Of a stretch of 64,000 nucleotides of DNA, positions 61,653 through 64,000 are shown in pieces. The notes beneath the pieces are model-generated. The model did no database searches. It saw nothing but the letters and a program-made list of their open reading frames with translations, and had not been told where the DNA came from. This stretch comes from Amycolatopsis sp. NBC_01488 (GTDB lineage Bacteria; Actinomycetota; Actinomycetes; Mycobacteriales; Pseudonocardiaceae), in assembly GCF_036227105.1 (NCBI RefSeq), contig NZ_CP109434.1, positions 5,551,001 through 5,615,000 on the forward strand, given 5' to 3'. The position numbers were made by a program, and so were the translations under genes. The first letter of the stretch is position 1, and each line of letters starts with the position of its first letter.

Positions 61653-62432
61653 TCACCACTCCTGGGAATCAGCTTGCCGTTGAGTCTTTTTCAGCGCCGC
61701 CGAGGCAATCACGATCACACCCGCGATCACGAGCACCGGGAGCACCGGTGCGTAGAAATGCGCGTGGCCGACCAGCCACGCCCCGGCCAGTGCCCCGGCG
61801 ACCATGCTCACGAGGACTCCGGCCAACCGGCGCGCCACATGTCCCTTCAACGACCACGACGCGAGGCCGCTGGTCAGGCTGATGAGGGTCGCCGACGCCG
61901 CGGTGGTGGAGACGGCGGGCACGTGGAGCGCCCGGATGGCGTTCATCTGCAGCCCCATCCCGAACGCGTTCAGGCCGAGCAGGGCGTAGGTCACCGCGGG
62001 GGAGGGCGAGGTCGCCATCCACACCACGAGGAAGCCGACCTGCGCGAACAGAACCGCCACGAGCGTGCGGGACACCCCGGTGGGCCACACCGTGAAGACG
62101 TTCTCGTCCTCCACCTCCTCGTCCCCGTCGAACCGCCGGAGCAGCCACATCGCCACCGCGGCGCCCGCCATGAACGCGGCGAGGGAGACGATCACGGAGA
62201 CCGGGTTCGGGCCGGCCGGTGGTCGCACACCGGCGAGGCCGAGTCCGAGGAACACGACGTTCCCGGTCTGGAACCCGGTGAACACCTTCCCGAAGGACAG
62301 GAAGCAGATCGCGTCGTAGATACCCGCCGAGAACGCCAACGCCACCAGTAGCCGGTCGCGAACGGCCACGAGCTTCGGCGTCGCGTGCACCGCGGCGTGG
62401 TCGACGTGCCGATCGGATAGCTCAGCTGTCAT
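61653..62432 (-). CDS. DUF1275 (YoaK-like) membrane protein
   Basis: 259 residues with about six membrane segments, beginning with the family's AFSAGIYDAICFLSFGKVFT and GFQTGNVVFLGL, and containing the late SLTSGLASWSLKG element. I chose ATG 62432, four bases after AGGAGG; an adjacent ATG lies at 62435. DUF1275 proteins have no firm function. In this operon, with oxalate-CoA ligase and opposite oxalyl-CoA decarboxylase, a role in oxalate or formate transport is a reasonable guess, since no other transporter gene is visible here. Confidence 0.85.
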   Translation of the reverse strand: MTAELSDRHVDHAAVHATPKLVAVRDRLLVALAFSAGIYDAICFLSFGKVFTGFQTGNVVFLGLGLAGVRPPAGPNPVSVIVSLAAFMAGAAVAMWLLRRFDGDEEVEDENVFTVWPTGVSRTLVAVLFAQVGFLVVWMATSPSPAVTYALLGLNAFGMGLQMNAIRALHVPAVSTTAASATLISLTSGLASWSLKGHVARRLAGVLVSMVAGALAGAWLVGHAHFYAPVLPVLVIAGVIVIASAALKKTQRQADSQEW

Positions 62433-62592
62433 CATTCCTCCTCATTTCCTCATTCGCGAGTTTGTGCCCGCACGCGGCCACGCGTCCAATGAAATCCCTG
62501 TATCGAGCGATTACCGGTCAATCTTGAAAACGCGACCGCTCGCGCCGGAATGTGGACGTAACGGCACATCCACCGAAACAGGAGGACTCCGG
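62433..62592. promoter_or_regulatory. Divergent promoter region of the oxalate genes
   Basis: 160 bases, visibly less GC-rich than the genes, between DUF1275 (minus) and oxalyl-CoA decarboxylase (plus). Both sides have AGGAGG-type ribosome sites. A short dyad CGCGA-CCGC-TCGCG lies at 62531-62544. This is where the nearby LysR protein would be expected to bind, but I could not identify a clear T-N11-A box. Confidence 0.45.
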
Positions 62593-64000
62593 ATGACCAC
62601 GACTTCCGAGCCGGCGGTGACGCCGGACGCCGGTGCCGCCCGGCCCGCGCTGACCGACGGGTACCACCTCGTCGTCGAAGCGCTCAAGCTCAACGACGTC
62701 GACACGATCTACGGCGTCGCCGGTATTCCCATCACCGACCTGGCCAGGGTCGCCCAGGCCGAGGGCATCCGCTACCTCGGCTTCCGGCACGAGAGCAACG
62801 CCGGGCACGCGGCCGCGGCGGCCGGCTTCCTGACGAAGAAGCCGGGCATCTGCCTCACGGTGTCCGCGCCGGGCTTCCTCAACGGGTTGACCGCACTCGC
62901 GAACGCCACCACGAACTGCTTCCCCATGGTGCAGATCTCCGGGTCCAGCGAGCGGCACCTCGTCGACCTCAAGCGCGGCGACTACGAGGAGATGGACCAG
63001 ATGTCCGCGGCGGAACGGTTCGCCAAGGCCGCCTACCGGGTGGACCGGGCCGAGGACATCGGCCGCGGCGTCGCCCGGGCGATCCGCACGGCGGTCTCCG
63101 GCCGGCCGGGCGGGGTCTACCTCGACATCCCGGCCGCGGTGCTCGGCGAGGTCGTCGACGCGGCGGTAGCCGGGACGCTGTGGGGTGTCGTCGATGCCGC
63201 GCCGCGCCAGTTGCCCGCGCCCGAGGCCGTGGACCGGGCGATCGCCCTGCTCGCCCACGCACGCAAGCCCCTCGTGGTGCTCGGCAAGGGAGCCGCCTAC
63301 GCCCAGGCCGACACGCAGATCCGGCGGTTCGTGGAGACCACGGGCCTGCCGTACCTGCCCATGTCGATGGCCAAGGGCCTGCTGCCCGACGACCACCCGC
63401 AGTCGGTGGCCGCGGCCAGGTCGCTGGCGCTGCGCGAGGCCGACGTGGTGCTCCTGGTCGGCGCGCGGCTGAACTGGCTGCTCGCGCACGGCGAGGCACC
63501 GCAGTGGAACCCGGACGCGGCGTTCATCCAGGTCGACATCCAAGCGTCCGAACTGGACAGCAACCAGCCGGTGGCCGCACCGCTCGTCGGCGACGTCGGC
63601 TCGGTGATGGCGGCGCTGCTCGACCGGCTCGCGCCTCCGCAGGTCACGGTCCCGGAGCCGTGGCGGCGCCAGGTCAGCGCCCCGCAGGCATGGCGGGACC
63701 GGCTTTCGGACAAGGTGGCGCAGAACGCGGCCAGGATGGCCACCCGCCTCGCGGCCGACCCGCACCCCATGCGGTTCGACGGCGCGTTGCGGGCGATCCG
63801 GGACGTCGTCCACACGCGCCCCGAGGTCTACGTGGTCAACGAGGGCGCCAACGCGCTCGACATCGCCCGCAACATCATCGACATGCGGGTGCCGCGCCAT
63901 CGCCTCGACAGCGGTACCTGGGGCGTGATGGGCATCGGGATGGGCTACGCCATCGCCGCCGCCGTCGAGAGCGGCGCGCCGGTGGTGGCCGTCGAGGGCG
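62593..64000 (+). CDS. oxc: Oxalyl-CoA decarboxylase (3' truncated by window edge)
   Basis: 469 of an expected 560-570 residues are present. This is a thiamine diphosphate enzyme: the cofactor-activating glutamate lies in GFRHESNAGHAAAAAGFL, and the family stretches GIPITDLARVAQAEGIRYLG, TVSAPGFLNGLTALANAT and PMVQISGSSERH match oxalyl-CoA decarboxylases well. The middle domain follows. The C-terminal part begins with NEGANALDIARNI and TWGVMGIGMGYAIAA, with the metal-binding GDSAF region beyond the edge. It converts oxalyl-CoA to formyl-CoA and CO2. ATG 62593 has AGGAGG 8 bases before it. Confidence 0.93.
   Translation, partial: MTTTSEPAVTPDAGAARPALTDGYHLVVEALKLNDVDTIYGVAGIPITDLARVAQAEGIRYLGFRHESNAGHAAAAAGFLTKKPGICLTVSAPGFLNGLTALANATTNCFPMVQISGSSERHLVDLKRGDYEEMDQMSAAERFAKAAYRVDRAEDIGRGVARAIRTAVSGRPGGVYLDIPAAVLGEVVDAAVAGTLWGVVDAAPRQLPAPEAVDRAIALLAHARKPLVVLGKGAAYAQADTQIRRFVETTGLPYLPMSMAKGLLPDDHPQSVAAARSLALREADVVLLVGARLNWLLAHGEAPQWNPDAAFIQVDIQASELDSNQPVAAPLVGDVGSVMAALLDRLAPPQVTVPEPWRRQVSAPQAWRDRLSDKVAQNAARMATRLAADPHPMRFDGALRAIRDVVHTRPEVYVVNEGANALDIARNIIDMRVPRHRLDSGTWGVMGIGMGYAIAAAVESGAPVVAVEG

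Noticed and set aside
1..64000. CRISPR arrays, tRNA or rRNA genes, insertion sequences, phage integration sites
   Set aside because: No spaced direct repeats, no cloverleaf or rRNA-like sequence and no transposase or integrase motif were found on reading; a tRNAscan or ISfinder run was not possible here.

Overview
The window is very GC-rich, with strong G/C third-position bias, many GTG starts, GTGA/ATGA stop-start overlaps and no rRNA, tRNA, CRISPR array or insertion sequence that I can see. This fits a filamentous actinomycete. A Pseudonocardiaceae member such as Amycolatopsis is my guess from gene content and style, not a proof.

Layout. (1) 1-12.1 kb: two oligopeptide-type ABC importers, the first entering from the left edge, followed by an SfnG-like dimethylsulfone monooxygenase, a DszC/SfnB-like flavin monooxygenase and a TetR regulator. 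This looks like an organosulfur scavenging unit. A perfect inverted repeat at 12145-12190 closes it. (2) 12.2-40.6 kb: a hybrid biosynthetic gene cluster. It holds a stand-alone A-T didomain with a threonine-like pocket and a type II thioesterase (minus strand). It also holds a KamA-family radical SAM enzyme with an aminotransferase, a PAS-LuxR regulator and a DrrAB-like exporter. A long plus-strand operon follows: SbnB and SbnA (2,3-diaminopropionate synthesis), a 4044-residue four-module NRPS, MbtH, then a highly reducing type II PKS set (ACP, KS, CLF, two dehydratase-like proteins, KR and a DsbA/HCCA-isomerase-like protein).

How the cluster probably works: the type II PKS makes a polyunsaturated acyl chain on the ACP. 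The N-terminal C domain of the NRPS joins it to a first diamino acid, and the line continues through an A-less module, a second diamino-acid module and a glycine module to a thioesterase. The second module keeps only a fossil of its A domain, so it must be loaded in trans; the stand-alone threonine-like A-T protein is the obvious candidate. The predicted product class is a polyenoyl-Dap-X(Thr?)-Dap-Gly lipopeptide, possibly macrocyclic. This is inference from domain order and pocket residues.

(3) 40.9-49.4 kb: three consecutive large LuxR-family ATPase regulators, two of which carry Arg in place of the Walker A Lys, with a possible translationally coupled 74-residue ORF between the first two. 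(4) 49.4-56.6 kb: a HEAT-like protein, a 1706-residue scaffold protein of the type seen with extracellular contractile injection systems or polymorphic toxins, ending in an APH-like kinase domain, and a beta-propeller protein. (5) 56.8-64 kb: a secreted M28 peptidase, a decayed stretch, and an oxalate catabolic locus (LysR regulator, oxalyl-CoA synthetase-like ligase, DUF1275 membrane protein, oxalyl-CoA decarboxylase running off the right edge).
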